Below, in pieces: positions 42,827-51,387 of a stretch of DNA of 64,000 nucleotides. A program made the translations under genes and the position numbers. Positions within the stretch are counted from its first letter, which is position 1. The number at the start of each line of letters is the position of its first letter. The notes below the pieces were generated by a model. That model was not told the DNA's origin. It searched no databases and was given only the letters and a program-made list of their open reading frames with translations. This stretch comes from Paenibacillus tuaregi (GTDB lineage: Bacteria > Bacillota > Bacilli > Paenibacillales > Paenibacillaceae): NCBI RefSeq assembly GCF_900086655.1, contig NZ_LT575476.1:2639869-2703868 (forward strand). The letters run 5' to 3'.

Positions 42827-44200
42827 TTATAGATTGAGACTTTTAGACGGAAGCAACACTTCAGCGAGTCCCTCTTCATCCGTTAAATAAGATATGTACT
42901 GCTTCAGGCTTTCTCCGAAACGAATCTGGGTTTGCATGGAAATCGACAGATCGCGATACGTCGCGTATTTCGAACTATAGTCTCGATGAAGCTCCAACCT
43001 GGACGGTTTGTTTTTAAGCTCCACTGAAAATGTTTCTGTAATATATCTGCTTGCAGGTAAACTGTATGTGTACTTTCTAATGTAGGTCTGTGCCTCATCT
43101 GAAGTGAGATAATTCACAAAGCAGGCTGCCGTTTCCTTTCGGCTCGATTCTGCACTGAGAGCAATGGCTGTAGAGAGAAGGAGTGTCCTATCATTCTTAA
43201 AATGTGGCAGTTGAGCGATATCAAAGGAAAAGTTCGCATTCTTCAGTTCATTCAGCATGTAATATGTGGTTAGCATAACGGATACCTTCTGCTCCTTAAA
43301 CAATTTCTCGGCTTCGAATTCACCTTGTGCCAAAGCAAGCGGAAATATTCCTTCCTCTGTCACAAGATCCCTGAGCCAGCGTAATCCTTCTGAGGGCAAG
43401 CGAGTTCCGTTCTGAGCTGGACTGGAATCGATCGAAGATGGATCGTCCTCATTTTGTAACCAGAAAATGGGCCACCGGTTCATGGAAAATAATTGAAAAG
43501 CGATGCTGTAGCGATGAGGCGCCTTGAGCTCCCTGAGCAGTGCTGCCAGTTCATCCCAGCTCCAGCTGCTGTTAGGTTCACCAAGTCTTTTCTCCCTCAG
43601 GTGCTCCTTGTTGTAACACAAAATAACGGGTGAGTAAACGAAAGGCTGTGCTGTCAGAACACCCGATTCCTTCTCAAAATAAGGTGTAAGAAAAGGGTAT
43701 ATCGTATCGTCTCGATCCTGGTCGACAAACAAATCAAGGTAGTTTTTCTCTTGGAATTGGTACATATCCTGCAAGTTGATAGTTAACGCATCGATAATCC
43801 CTAGTTTGATAAGATTGGCGATATTGTCTGAATTCATATAAGGAAGCTCAATCGTTTCCACATGAATATGTGGGTGTTTCTCGTGGAATCGCTTAATTAG
43901 TTCCTCCATCCCCGCTTCTTTATACAATGACGGATATACGCCAAAATAAATGGTTTCCTTGGAAGCAGGCTTGGTTACCTGCGTGCCTACCCTGGGGATT
44001 TTAATGATCAATCCCTCTTGTACAAGCTCATCCAGAACGTATCTCACGGAGTTTTTGCTTAGTTTGTATTGTTCTGTTAGTGCCAGCTCGGAAGGAAGAA
44101 ATTCTCCCGGACTGTAAGCTCCGGAGTTAATTTTTTGCTTCAGATCGGCAGACATATGTCTGGTTCTGTTCTGAAAAGTATGACGATCTATTTTCGCCAT
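42827..44200 (-). CDS. GntR regulator fused to a solute-binding-protein-like sensor domain
   Basis: The ATG at 44200 follows AGGTGG by eight bases. Residues about 10-75 are a GntR winged helix (INSGAYSPGEFLPSELALTEQY..., VRYVLDELVQEGLIIKIPRVGTQVT). Residues about 85-440 resemble a family 1 extracellular solute-binding protein (FGVYPSLYKEAGMEELIKRF; PILCYNKEHL-like VILCYNKEHLREK; WPIFWLQNEDD; CFVNYLTSDEAQTYI). There is no signal peptide, so the sensor is cytoplasmic and presumably reads the imported sugar. It precedes the carbohydrate operon and shares a 13-mer with its promoter, so it is the probable local regulator. Confidence 0.88.
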   Translation of the reverse strand: MAKIDRHTFQNRTRHMSADLKQKINSGAYSPGEFLPSELALTEQYKLSKNSVRYVLDELVQEGLIIKIPRVGTQVTKPASKETIYFGVYPSLYKEAGMEELIKRFHEKHPHIHVETIELPYMNSDNIANLIKLGIIDALTINLQDMYQFQEKNYLDLFVDQDRDDTIYPFLTPYFEKESGVLTAQPFVYSPVILCYNKEHLREKRLGEPNSSWSWDELAALLRELKAPHRYSIAFQLFSMNRWPIFWLQNEDDPSSIDSSPAQNGTRLPSEGLRWLRDLVTEEGIFPLALAQGEFEAEKLFKEQKVSVMLTTYYMLNELKNANFSFDIAQLPHFKNDRTLLLSTAIALSAESSRKETAACFVNYLTSDEAQTYIRKYTYSLPASRYITETFSVELKNKPSRLELHRDYSSKYATYRDLSISMQTQIRFGESLKQYISYLTDEEGLAEVLLPSKSLNL

Positions 44201-44275
44201 TGGCCGTTCCACCTATCCTCTTCATCTTTTTATGTTCTAACTATAGTTCATTGTACTTCCTGATTATTATACCAG

Positions 44276-44288
44276 ATATGAACCAGTT
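44276..44288. promoter_or_regulatory. Candidate autoregulatory operator
   Basis: ATATGAACCAGTT (plus strand), the reverse complement of AACTGGTTCATAT, overlaps the region just upstream of a TGGTATAAT extended -10 (minus strand, about 44268-44276) of the regulator gene. It matches the 42685 site at 12 of 13 bases. AACTATAGTT, a perfect palindrome, lies about 30 bases nearer the gene. Confidence 0.5.
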
Positions 44289-44467
44289 TCACACGCTAAG
44301 AGTAAATTAATTCACCTAAAATACATACTGGAATTTTTCACGCTTTCCAGTCTTTTTCAAAATTTATGCCTCCGAATCCATGAAACCGATGAATTCCCGG
44401 ATCGGCTGTCGTCTATATAAACGAAGGCATAATGAACACAAACTAATTTGACGAAGAGGTGTTTAAG

Positions 44468-44884
44468 ATGGCATTAACGTCCGTATTCACAAGCTTCAAC
44501 CTGCCTGTAAAAAACGTAGAACAATCGAAAGCGTTCTTTACTGGACTCGGATTCGAGCTCAACCCGCAATTCCCCGAGAACGAAAATTCGGTAGCCATTG
44601 TGATTGGCGACAACCTGCAGGTCATGCTGATCAATCATGCATTCTTTAATACGCTTACGGAGAGGGAGTCCGTCGATACGAGCAAGTATGCTCAGATGAC
44701 GATCGCATTGGCCTTCGAGAGCCGGGAAAAGGTCAATGAAATCGTGAATACTGCGCTCTCCTTGGGTGGGAAATTACACGCTGAACCTGAAGATCATGGG
44801 TTCATGTATCATTGGGGCTTCGTGGACCTGGACGGCCATCTGTGGGCTATTAACTGCATGAACATGGATGTGGCACAAGGTTAA
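44468..44884 (+). CDS. VOC-family (glyoxalase/bleomycin-resistance fold) protein
   Basis: The ATG at 44468 follows GAGGTG by six bases. The 138-residue product has two beta-alpha-beta-beta-beta halves: VFTSFNLPVKNVEQSKAFFTGLGF (about 4-27) and a second half ending MYHWGFVDLDGHLWAINCMNMD. Sequence style fits the lactoylglutathione-lyase-like/YaeR group of unknown substrate. Metal ligands cannot be assigned with certainty: the last Asp-Gly-His segment is present, but the N-terminal His is not obvious. It is read convergently to the SRPBCC gene with a shared terminator between. Confidence 0.85.
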   Translation: MALTSVFTSFNLPVKNVEQSKAFFTGLGFELNPQFPENENSVAIVIGDNLQVMLINHAFFNTLTERESVDTSKYAQMTIALAFESREKVNEIVNTALSLGGKLHAEPEDHGFMYHWGFVDLDGHLWAINCMNMDVAQG

Positions 44885-44923
44885 GGCTAACGGAGAGCAA
44901 GGTTGTACTAGGGTTCAAAAAGA

Positions 44924-44955
44924 AAGACGCCGGGCATCTTCCCGGCGTCTTCTTT
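44924..44955. terminator. Bidirectional terminator between convergent genes
   Basis: An 11-bp perfect G/C-rich stem (AAGACGCCGGG / CCCGGCGTCTT) with a six-base loop lies between the VOC gene (plus) and the SRPBCC gene (minus). Short T-tracts occur on both sides. Confidence 0.8.
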
Positions 44956-44962
44956 GCGATGA

Positions 44963-45388
44963 TTAATTTTGTTCGGTATAGGCTTTGAAATTGTCCATGA
45001 TCGCTTGCCAGCCTGCTTGCTGGAACTCGACGGGATTTGAGCTTTCCGCGTCGAACGTTTCGATGACCTTCGTCTCGCTGCCTTGATCAACGAAAGCAAT
45101 ATCCACTCTTCTTCCGTCATCCATGGTGTAGCCGATCGCCTCATGCTGCTTCACGGCATCGTAGACTCCGCCAAAATCAAAGCCCATGCTGCCATCCTTC
45201 GCTTCCATCCGTGTCAGAAACTTGCCGCCGACTTGCAGATCGTTTTCGGCTCTCGGCGCATGCCAGTCCTCGGACGCTTGATTCCACTTCGTGATGTGTT
45301 CCGGCTCGGTCCAATAGCGCCATACCTTCTCGATCGGGGCTTGAATTACGGCTTGCACGGTTACTTTCGTCGGTTGATTCGTTTCCAT
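44963..45388 (-). CDS. SRPBCC/AHSA1-like protein
   Basis: This 141-residue protein of the START-like superfamily has VQAVIQAPIEKVWRYWTEPEHITKWNQAS at the N-terminus and ends ...GWQAIMDNFKAYTEQN, as in activator-of-Hsp90-like (AHSA1) bacterial proteins. Such proteins bind small hydrophobic ligands in a deep cavity; the function is generally unknown. The gene is 76 bases downstream of an ECF sigma factor gene in the same direction. It is a plausible partner or target of that factor, since SRPBCC genes often accompany sigma factors with SnoaL-like domains. Confidence 0.87.
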   Translation of the reverse strand: METNQPTKVTVQAVIQAPIEKVWRYWTEPEHITKWNQASEDWHAPRAENDLQVGGKFLTRMEAKDGSMGFDFGGVYDAVKQHEAIGYTMDDGRRVDIAFVDQGSETKVIETFDAESSNPVEFQQAGWQAIMDNFKAYTEQN

Positions 45389-45464
45389 TTTGAATAGACA
45401 CCTCTCTCATGCTTTTCGTTGTTTTGTTATTCTCAATGATATAGACGTAAGCCAATGACGAAAT

Positions 45465-46421
45465 TCATCGGTCGAGTCGCTCAGGCAGACCAAATCGCGA
45501 AAATAATTGCGTATTAATGAAGTTTTGAACGTGCAGGATTTGATTTTTTTTGGTTTCGATGACATGGATGCCCCAGGGCACCAGGCTGGAGCCGTCTTTA
45601 TCCGGCATATACTGGGCCAATGCTGGATAACCGCCATTCACCGTAATGGACACAAATCGCGAACCTTCGCAATGCCAGCGAGTAAGCGAAAAGAAAGCGG
45701 ACAAATCGTCCTTGCCGCGGACCCACATCTCGAAGGGCGGCATCGACATACAGCCTTCTTCGTGGAATAACGCGACGAGCGCTGCGATATCGAATTGCTC
45801 GAAGGCTTCCACATACCGGGACAGCAGCCCCTGCTCCGGTTGAACGTCCATGCTGCTGAGCTCATCCGAGCGAAGCTGCGCCCGGTCCATCGTCTCTCGG
45901 GCTCGTTGCAAGGCGCTGTTCACAGCTGCCGGCGACATCGCCAACGCTTCAGCGATCTGCTTGGAGGACCATTCGAATACGTCCTTCAAAATGAGTACCG
46001 CGCGCTGCCGCGGAGGCAAGGTCTGCAGAAGAGCGATGAAGCACAGTTGAAGGGTATCTCTGCGGACGAGCCGATCCTCCGGATTGCCCCCAAAGTCAGG
46101 GGACGGCCAGATCCAGGCAGAGTCCGGCAATGTGTTGCGCGGCTCGACGATGGCGGCGGCCGGGTCGAACAGGTCGACGGGAAGCGCGCGGCGCTTGGAT
46201 TGTCTCAGCTTGTCCAGGCACAGGTTGGAGGCAATCCGATAGACCCAAGTTTTGAACGAGGAATCCTGTCTGAACGTGCTCCAGCTCTGCCAGACCCGAA
46301 TACTCGTCTCCTGAACGGCATCGTCCGCATCGTCCATGGAGCCTAGCATTCGGTAACAGAACGAGGTTAAGCCCGGCTTCAAGCTTGCAAATATTGTTTC
46401 GTCAAATACGGTCTCGTGCAT
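45465..46421 (-). CDS. ECF sigma factor with C-terminal SnoaL-like domain
   Basis: This 318-residue protein has region sigma2 (about 12-80: CYRMLGSMDDADDAVQETSIRVWQ), sigma4 (about 130-185: LLQTLPPRQRAVLILKDVFEWSSKQIAEALAMSPAAVNSALQRAR) and an added NTF2/SnoaL-like domain (about 200-310: YVEAFEQFDIAALVALFHEEGCMSMPPFEMWVRGKDDL). It belongs to the group of ECF factors with a fused C-terminal domain that replaces or supplements an anti-sigma factor. No anti-sigma gene is next to it. The local DNA is visibly richer in G and C than its neighbours, hinting at transfer. It probably controls its own operon with the SRPBCC gene. Confidence 0.9.
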   Translation of the reverse strand: MHETVFDETIFASLKPGLTSFCYRMLGSMDDADDAVQETSIRVWQSWSTFRQDSSFKTWVYRIASNLCLDKLRQSKRRALPVDLFDPAAAIVEPRNTLPDSAWIWPSPDFGGNPEDRLVRRDTLQLCFIALLQTLPPRQRAVLILKDVFEWSSKQIAEALAMSPAAVNSALQRARETMDRAQLRSDELSSMDVQPEQGLLSRYVEAFEQFDIAALVALFHEEGCMSMPPFEMWVRGKDDLSAFFSLTRWHCEGSRFVSITVNGGYPALAQYMPDKDGSSLVPWGIHVIETKKNQILHVQNFINTQLFSRFGLPERLDR

Positions 46422-46547
46422 CGCGTCCTCCCTTAACGATCTCCCCGAAGGGTTGTACCTTCATTATATGCAATGAAGCGAACAGCCTCAATCCGAATAA
46501 ATATTTCTCCTCTTCCGTAGATTCGTATTTAATGGAAGAGCTCACTA

Positions 46548-46710
46548 CCTGTGAGCTTAATTAAATTGCATGGAAAGATGGTAAGATGTACGCCTAATCG
46601 GTAATCGGAACAAGTTCTTGTTCTCGATTCGGGACAAGAACTTGTTCCGATAAACAAAAAAGCCGCTAAATTAGCGACTTCAATGGGAATATGTTTTTGT
46701 CCCTCAACAA
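46548..46710 (-). repeat. Longest R1 repeat copy with R2-like left end
   Basis: ACCTGTGAGCTTAATTAAAT, GCATGGAAAGATGG, then CGGTAATCGG, inverted repeat CGGAACAAGTTCTTGTTC / GACAAGAACTTGTTCCG, ACAAAAAAG, hairpin GCCGCTAAATTAGCGAC (46662-46678) with a U-tract on the minus strand, then CAATGGGAATATGTTTTTG and TCCCTCAACA. The variable pair is AA/TT. The left end resembles the junction at 13443. It lies about 190 bases past the amidase gene (minus strand). Confidence 0.82.
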
Positions 46711-46794
46711 ACTTTTCCCGCAACCTGCCCTTTTCGCTTTTTAAATTTCTTTCGATTATCGTTTTAACAAAAATATAACCCGTCGCAATTACTA

Positions 46795-46864
46795 CGCGGC
46801 TGCCGATCCAGGCTGGCAGCCGCGCTCAGGTTATTTATTAAGCTGTAGTCTCCCGTTAGCTTAA
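46795..46864. repeat. R2 repeat, right part with strong hairpin
   Basis: A 10-bp perfect stem (CGCGGCTGCC / GGCAGCCGCG, ten-base loop) is followed by TTATTAAGCTGTAGTCTCCC and GTTAGCTTAA. This is the R2 arrangement of a GCTGC/GCAGC hairpin then CCCGTTAG; the left CCCGTTAG is missing. It starts about 40 bases beyond the amidase stop and may serve as its terminator, though no T-run adjoins. Confidence 0.6.
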
Positions 46865-46901
46865 TAACGCGATGGTTAAGTCCAACCTCATGGCACGGTC
46901 A

Positions 46902-48380
46902 TCATTTCCCCAGCTCTGGCGGACGACGGGAAAGTGTCGCCTGCTCGAAACTATAGGCGATTCCTATTAACGTGGGCTCACTGAAAGCCCTCCCGGAAAA
47001 AACAACACCAAATGGACCCTTAGTCGAATTGCCATTTGCATCAATTGTTCCTTTGACTGAATAACCGGCAGGAACCGTGATAAGTGGATAGCCTAACCTG
47101 GCAGCGATGTACATGCCATCAATGTCACCCGGTAACATTAATGCATCTAAGCCGTGTTGATCGAGTGCATAGTCAATCCCTCTTGTTACAGCTTGTTGGT
47201 TATATTCTTGACGTTTAAGTTGATAGGTCATCTCGTTTAACGTATTTTCTTCTGAGCGAATCAGATTGTCTTGGCCAAACTTCAATGCAGAAGCAGCGTG
47301 TTTCTGATTATACTTAATCAGTTCTTGAAGAGAATGTACGGGAATATCCGAGTTCAACTTCGACAAATAACGATTCAGGCCCGTTTTGAATTCGTAGCAG
47401 ATAACATCATTGTTCCATGGATGCTGTTCCAAATGGAGGTCTACGGGATCGATAACTGTTGCACCTTGCTCACGTAGAACATCGATGGCGGACTCCATAA
47501 TGGAAAGTCTTTCTTCATCCAACGAACGATAGTAATGTCTTGGAATCCCAATACGAGCTTTACTCAGAAAGTCTATGTCGAGATAAGATGTATAGTCATG
47601 AAAAGTACGGTGCGGATTAGCCCATGTCGCCTTATCGTTTTCGTCCATCCCGACGATTGCCCCGAGTAGTGCCGCAGCATCAGTGACTGTCCTGGAGAGT
47701 GGCCCTGGTGTATCCTGACTTATGGAGATCGGAATAATGCCGCTACGGCTCGCAAGCCCAACTGTAGGCTTGATTCCGACGAGAAAATGTTGGCTGGCTG
47801 GCCCAACAATAGAACCTGCGGTTTCAGTTCCAATAGCTGCCGCCGCTAAGTTTGCTGCTACTGCAGCAGCCGATCCAGAACTTGATCCACTGACGAAGAG
47901 CTTGCCAGGTCCATATGGATTCAATACATATCCACCCCTGGAACTGTATCCAGCTGGCATACTATTGGACATGAAATTCGACCACTCGGTCATACTTGCC
48001 TTACCCAGTAGAACTGCGCCTGCAGCGCGGAGCTTTGCAGCTATGAACGAATCTTCAGGAGCAAATGACTCAGCCAACGCGATTGAACCAGCACTCGTGT
48101 GCATCCGGTCGTACGTATTGATGTTATCCTTGAGAAGGATTGGAATTCCGTGCAGCGGCCCCCTACTGCCTGTTGTATTTCGCTCAAGATCAAGACTCCT
48201 TGCTATTTCAAGCGCATCTGGATTGACCTCTAAAACAGCATTAATCAGAGGATTATATTTATGAATACGCTCAATGTATGCAAGTACGAGGGCTTCGGAT
48301 GTACATTCACCTGAAGACATTGCCTTTTGCATACTGACCAAATCGGCTTCTTGAATCCAATCTTGTAAGTTAATGCACAT
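46902..48380 (-). CDS. Amidase signature-family hydrolase
   Basis: This 492-residue protein has the Ser-cisSer-Lys triad region: Lys in PILLKDNINT (about 84), the Gly/Ser-rich signature GKLFVSGSSSGSAAAVAANLAAAAIGTETAGSIVGPAS (cis-Ser about 166, nucleophile Ser about 190), written here as its 5' and 3' ends only for orientation. The GIPILLKDN and TPGPLSRTVTDAA segments are typical. It acts on an amide bond; closest in style are Bacillus amidases of the YerM/GatA-like group. No GatB/GatC adjoin, so it is not the tRNA amidotransferase. Substrate unknown. Stands alone. Confidence 0.9.
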   Translation of the reverse strand: MCINLQDWIQEADLVSMQKAMSSGECTSEALVLAYIERIHKYNPLINAVLEVNPDALEIARSLDLERNTTGSRGPLHGIPILLKDNINTYDRMHTSAGSIALAESFAPEDSFIAAKLRAAGAVLLGKASMTEWSNFMSNSMPAGYSSRGGYVLNPYGPGKLFVSGSSSGSAAAVAANLAAAAIGTETAGSIVGPASQHFLVGIKPTVGLASRSGIIPISISQDTPGPLSRTVTDAAALLGAIVGMDENDKATWANPHRTFHDYTSYLDIDFLSKARIGIPRHYYRSLDEERLSIMESAIDVLREQGATVIDPVDLHLEQHPWNNDVICYEFKTGLNRYLSKLNSDIPVHSLQELIKYNQKHAASALKFGQDNLIRSEENTLNEMTYQLKRQEYNQQAVTRGIDYALDQHGLDALMLPGDIDGMYIAARLGYPLITVPAGYSVKGTIDANGNSTKGPFGVVFSGRAFSEPTLIGIAYSFEQATLSRRPPELGK

Positions 48381-48837
48381 ATATTAAGATACCCCGCGGA
48401 AATAGAAATTTTTGGACAACAGTAATATGGTATCACGCTACCTTACCAAGGGTATAGGTAATGTTTTGATTAGATAAGAAAGTATCGATTTGGCATCGCT
48501 GTAGATCTTGTGTTTTTCCGAACGTTAATGTTGTAGATAAAGAAACCTACCCATTGCTTAAAGAAAACAATTACTACATCTTAAGCTAAAACCCTAAAAT
48601 TTCTGCTTGGCCATTATCAGGAAGGTAGTGATGATCTCTAATTAGAACGTTCATCACTTCTTTATTTATTCTTCTGTATGGAGTGGATTGTCTGAAGAAA
48701 TCTGCACTAATATCAATAAAACGACAAAACGTTTACAATGGTACGCAAAAAAAAAGAAAAGACCTCATTTTAGTAAGCGTCGAATGCCGACTTCATCTAG
48801 GAAACACTAACATTTCTTTTCCGTAATTTCTTAAGGA
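48381..48837. other. Gene-free interval with a possible coding remnant
   Basis: No intact gene. A plus-strand frame at 48470-48589 (DKKVSIWHRC, then VDKETYPLLKENNYYIL) is open for 39 codons with no start or ribosome site. It reads like the C-terminal end of a lost protein; no family was recognised. The rest is A/T-rich. Confidence 0.4.
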
Positions 48838-49182
48838 TTACTTTTTTGATGCTCCAGTTAAGTTGCTTCCCCATTCAGCAACCGGGATTAACCAGCTAAC
48901 CATTCTATCATTCAGCAATTCGGAGAGGACTCCTTCGTACTCTTTGCGGTAGGGCTTAGGAAACTCTTCTTGCAGCCAGCTTTCTTTTGTGCCTTTCCAT
49001 ATCTCGTAAATGACGATGTCTTCCGATTGATCCATGTCATCATGAATAATGGCGTTCACAAAGTTAGTTTCATTTGACATAATGTCAACCAATGAGAATA
49101 ATTGCTTGCGAAAATCTTCTTTCTTACCGGGCTTTACTTTGAATCGTATGTTAAGGATAATTTGATTATTATTGTTTGTCAT
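48838..49182 (-). CDS. Antibiotic biosynthesis monooxygenase (ABM)-like protein
   Basis: The ATG at 49182 lies eight bases after GAGGAGAGGTG. The 114-residue product is a dimeric ferredoxin-like alpha/beta barrel protein: LNIRFKVKPGKKEDFRKQLFSLVDIMSNETNFVNAIIHDDMDQSEDIVIYEIW in pattern, i.e. the YgiN/ABM layout of strand, helix, strand ending in a conserved W. Homologues act as quinol monooxygenases or have unknown function. It stands alone. Given the redox genes elsewhere in the window, a quinone-related role is possible but unproved. Confidence 0.82.
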   Translation of the reverse strand: MTNNNNQIILNIRFKVKPGKKEDFRKQLFSLVDIMSNETNFVNAIIHDDMDQSEDIVIYEIWKGTKESWLQEEFPKPYRKEYEGVLSELLNDRMVSWLIPVAEWGSNLTGASKK

Positions 49183-49386
49183 AGTTGATACACCTCTCCT
49201 CTCCATTCTCGATTTATCGGGGCGTTTAAACACAAAAAAAGCTTGTCTATACGCTTCAAAAAATATATGAAATGAAGAACAACACTGCTCAAGTATACGT
49301 GCTGGCTGCCAGGGTATTGTTAAGTATCTTTTGAAACAAATAAGAACGACTCCCGACTGGAAGCCGGTATAAACCGGCCAATACAG

Positions 49387-50127
49387 TTATTCTATTATTA
49401 ACTCACCCTTAATTCTGTACTTCACCTTATTATTAAAAGGCTCTTCTTCCCTCTTCGCCATATGTATCTCAGGTTCAATTAAAAACTCTTTTGTACATAA
49501 TTTACTTTCATTATTCGGATCTTTGTACACCAATATGATATTCAAACTGAATAAATCCAAGTTTTCATTAAATGCCTTTATGTTCAATAAGTATATGTAC
49601 CATTTAGGAAGATGTATTTTTATACCGTGTTTTTCTGCGCTAACAGGATGAATCGTTCCCAAATTCTCAAGATGAAAATTGATTTCATGTTTGATACTTT
49701 CTACTTTATTAAATGAAATAAAGACTTTTTCTTCTTCCTCAGAAAGGTAAAATGAATGATTATCTTCATCATTGAAAACAGTGTGATCTTTCATAAAATC
49801 ATTTAATTCATCAAAATTAACCGCAATTTCAACCATGACATTTTCTGCTGGGATATTTCCATGATTATTAACTTCTAGATAAAAACTAGATTTTTCGCCT
49901 TGAAACGATTCCTCCACACCACTTCCCCAGTCCTGAAAAAGTGATTGATGGAGTTCAACTTCAAATGTTTTAGACGGTATCGCTATGTTTGCGTTTCCAC
50001 TATTCTTCTGTTCGTCAGTCGCCGTTTGATGACTTTTTTTCAATCGAAGCACAGCAAACACAGAAATGAATGTCGCTAATACTACTCCAGCAATAGAAAT
50101 GATTAGTACCAATAGTTGTATCTTCAC
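49387..50127 (-). CDS. Membrane-anchored protein of unknown function
   Basis: Start placed at the GTG at 50127, eight bases after CGGAGG; ATGs at 50157 and 50172 are in frame but have poor sites. The product (about 246 residues) has one N-terminal membrane helix (LLVLIISIAGVVLATFISVF, about 5-24), a basic flank (LRLKKSHQ) and a soluble domain with beta-rich, acidic sequence (SFYLEVNNHGNIPAENVMVEI), similar in feel to bacterial Ig-like or CARDB domains. No known family or motif was identified. The orientation of the soluble part cannot be settled from charge alone. Confidence 0.7.
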   Translation of the reverse strand: MKIQLLVLIISIAGVVLATFISVFAVLRLKKSHQTATDEQKNSGNANIAIPSKTFEVELHQSLFQDWGSGVEESFQGEKSSFYLEVNNHGNIPAENVMVEIAVNFDELNDFMKDHTVFNDEDNHSFYLSEEEEKVFISFNKVESIKHEINFHLENLGTIHPVSAEKHGIKIHLPKWYIYLLNIKAFNENLDLFSLNIILVYKDPNNESKLCTKEFLIEPEIHMAKREEEPFNNKVKYRIKGELIIE

Positions 50128-50262
50128 CCATCTGCCCTCCGTTCCTATTTTCTTCATTATACACTTATCCACTTATTCACTAAAACTATGAATGGTGTCT
50201 AACTGATAAAGCCCTATGTTCGATCACACAAAGGTACCGTCAATGTTGCATTGTATCAATCC

Positions 50263-50301
50263 AAAAGGAAACGGGAACATTACCGCTCCCGTTTCCTCTT
50301 T
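50263..50301 (-). terminator. Terminator after frlB
   Basis: An 11-bp perfect stem (AGGAAACGGGA / TCCCGTTTCCT) with a ten-base loop; TTTT follows on the minus strand and TCTTT on the plus. It lies about 50 bases past the frlB stop. Confidence 0.7.
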
Positions 50302-50347
50302 GGATCTTAAGAAATATTACCTACATAATTGAGCTTGCTGGAATATC

Positions 50348-51334
50348 TTAATACTCCATCTTCCACATATAACGGCGCACCGAAAGCGCATGTCCGGTTT
50401 CTTCAGATAAATGCTGTGCGTACTGTCTAAGAACTACACCAGCCACAAGGTTCGTAAAGTAAGGACGCACATCCGGGGAGATTCCCTCGAGGTCGAAAGT
50501 CTCCGCATCAATCAGAATAGTTTTGTCGGAATATTTTACACAGAAATCGTAAGCACGGTCATCCAGCGGCCGGGTTTCTCCCAGCCCTTTAATTACGATG
50601 AATGGTACATCAAAGTCTGTAATTTCAAAAGGTCCATGGAAGTATTCCCCGGAATGGATCGCACTGGAATGAATCCATTGCATCTCCTGCAGCAGGCAGA
50701 TGGCGAATGAGTAGGCTACAGAATAGTTAATTCCGCTGGCCATGGTGTAGATCAGCTTTTCCTGCTTGTAAGTGCGTCCGAATGCTTTGGCCGCTTCCAA
50801 GGTTAAGGCCTTATTCCGTTCATACACACCATGCAGGCCGTTCTCAATGGAACTGATCGCGTTGGCATACTTCTCATTCGGATACAAAGTCTGGAGAATT
50901 CCGAATACCAGCCGGTACAGGATCGCCATATTGGTCTCTTCCCCGCGGAGAGCCTCGCCATAAGGGGCATAATCGTAATGCAGTTTGAATTCGGCAGCCT
51001 CCCAGAGCGGTGAATCCACCAGATTGGTCAGGCAAATCGTTAATGCACCCTTCTCACGGGCAAATGTCGTTGCCGCAACCGTTTCCGGGGTATTTCCGGA
51101 GTGGGAGCAGGTTATGACCACGGAACCTGGCCCAAGCGCTTTGGGGGAACGGTGAATAAATTCGTTAGAGGAATAAGCGGCTGAGGGGATCTCAATCTCA
51201 CGATCCAGAATATATTGCGCTGGTGTAACGTTTGCGAGCGAGCCGCCGCAGGCTACAAAATAGAAATTGGATACCTTTCTTTGGGCTACGGCCTGAATCG
51301 CTGCTTCCAGTTGTTGCACATGCTCTTGGTTCAT
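50348..51334 (-). CDS. frlB: Fructosamine-6-phosphate deglycase, SIS domain
   Basis: This 328-residue protein has two SIS (sugar isomerase) halves: FYFVACGGSLANVTPAQYIL (about 21-40), VVITCSHSGNTPETVAAT (about 72-89) and IHSGEYFHGPFEITDFDVPFIV (about 222-243). The ending RRYMWKMEY matches FrlB proteins. The enzyme splits fructosamine (fructoselysine or other Amadori) 6-phosphates into glucose-6-phosphate and the free amine. In Bacillus subtilis frlB heads frlBONMD; here it is a separate unit divergent from frlR, with the other genes on the far side. A shared operator links the two promoters. Confidence 0.88.
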   Translation of the reverse strand: MNQEHVQQLEAAIQAVAQRKVSNFYFVACGGSLANVTPAQYILDREIEIPSAAYSSNEFIHRSPKALGPGSVVITCSHSGNTPETVAATTFAREKGALTICLTNLVDSPLWEAAEFKLHYDYAPYGEALRGEETNMAILYRLVFGILQTLYPNEKYANAISSIENGLHGVYERNKALTLEAAKAFGRTYKQEKLIYTMASGINYSVAYSFAICLLQEMQWIHSSAIHSGEYFHGPFEITDFDVPFIVIKGLGETRPLDDRAYDFCVKYSDKTILIDAETFDLEGISPDVRPYFTNLVAGVVLRQYAQHLSEETGHALSVRRYMWKMEY

Positions 51335-51387
51335 TGAAAAATTCCTCCTCTTGTTGTAGATATCTCCGGCAGACCAGAAATATCTAT

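Noticed and set aside
44327..44357. Plus-strand hairpin ACTGGAA/TTCCAGT followed by TTTTT
   Set aside because: It looks like a small terminator but lies between two divergent genes, where no plus-strand transcript is expected. It could be a leader attenuator for the VOC gene, but the stem is short, so it was not listed.
45795..46346. 183-codon plus-strand open frame
   Set aside because: It is antisense to the ECF sigma factor gene, which has unmistakable sigma2 and sigma4 motifs.
47722..48264. 180-codon plus-strand open frame
   Set aside because: It is antisense to the amidase gene.
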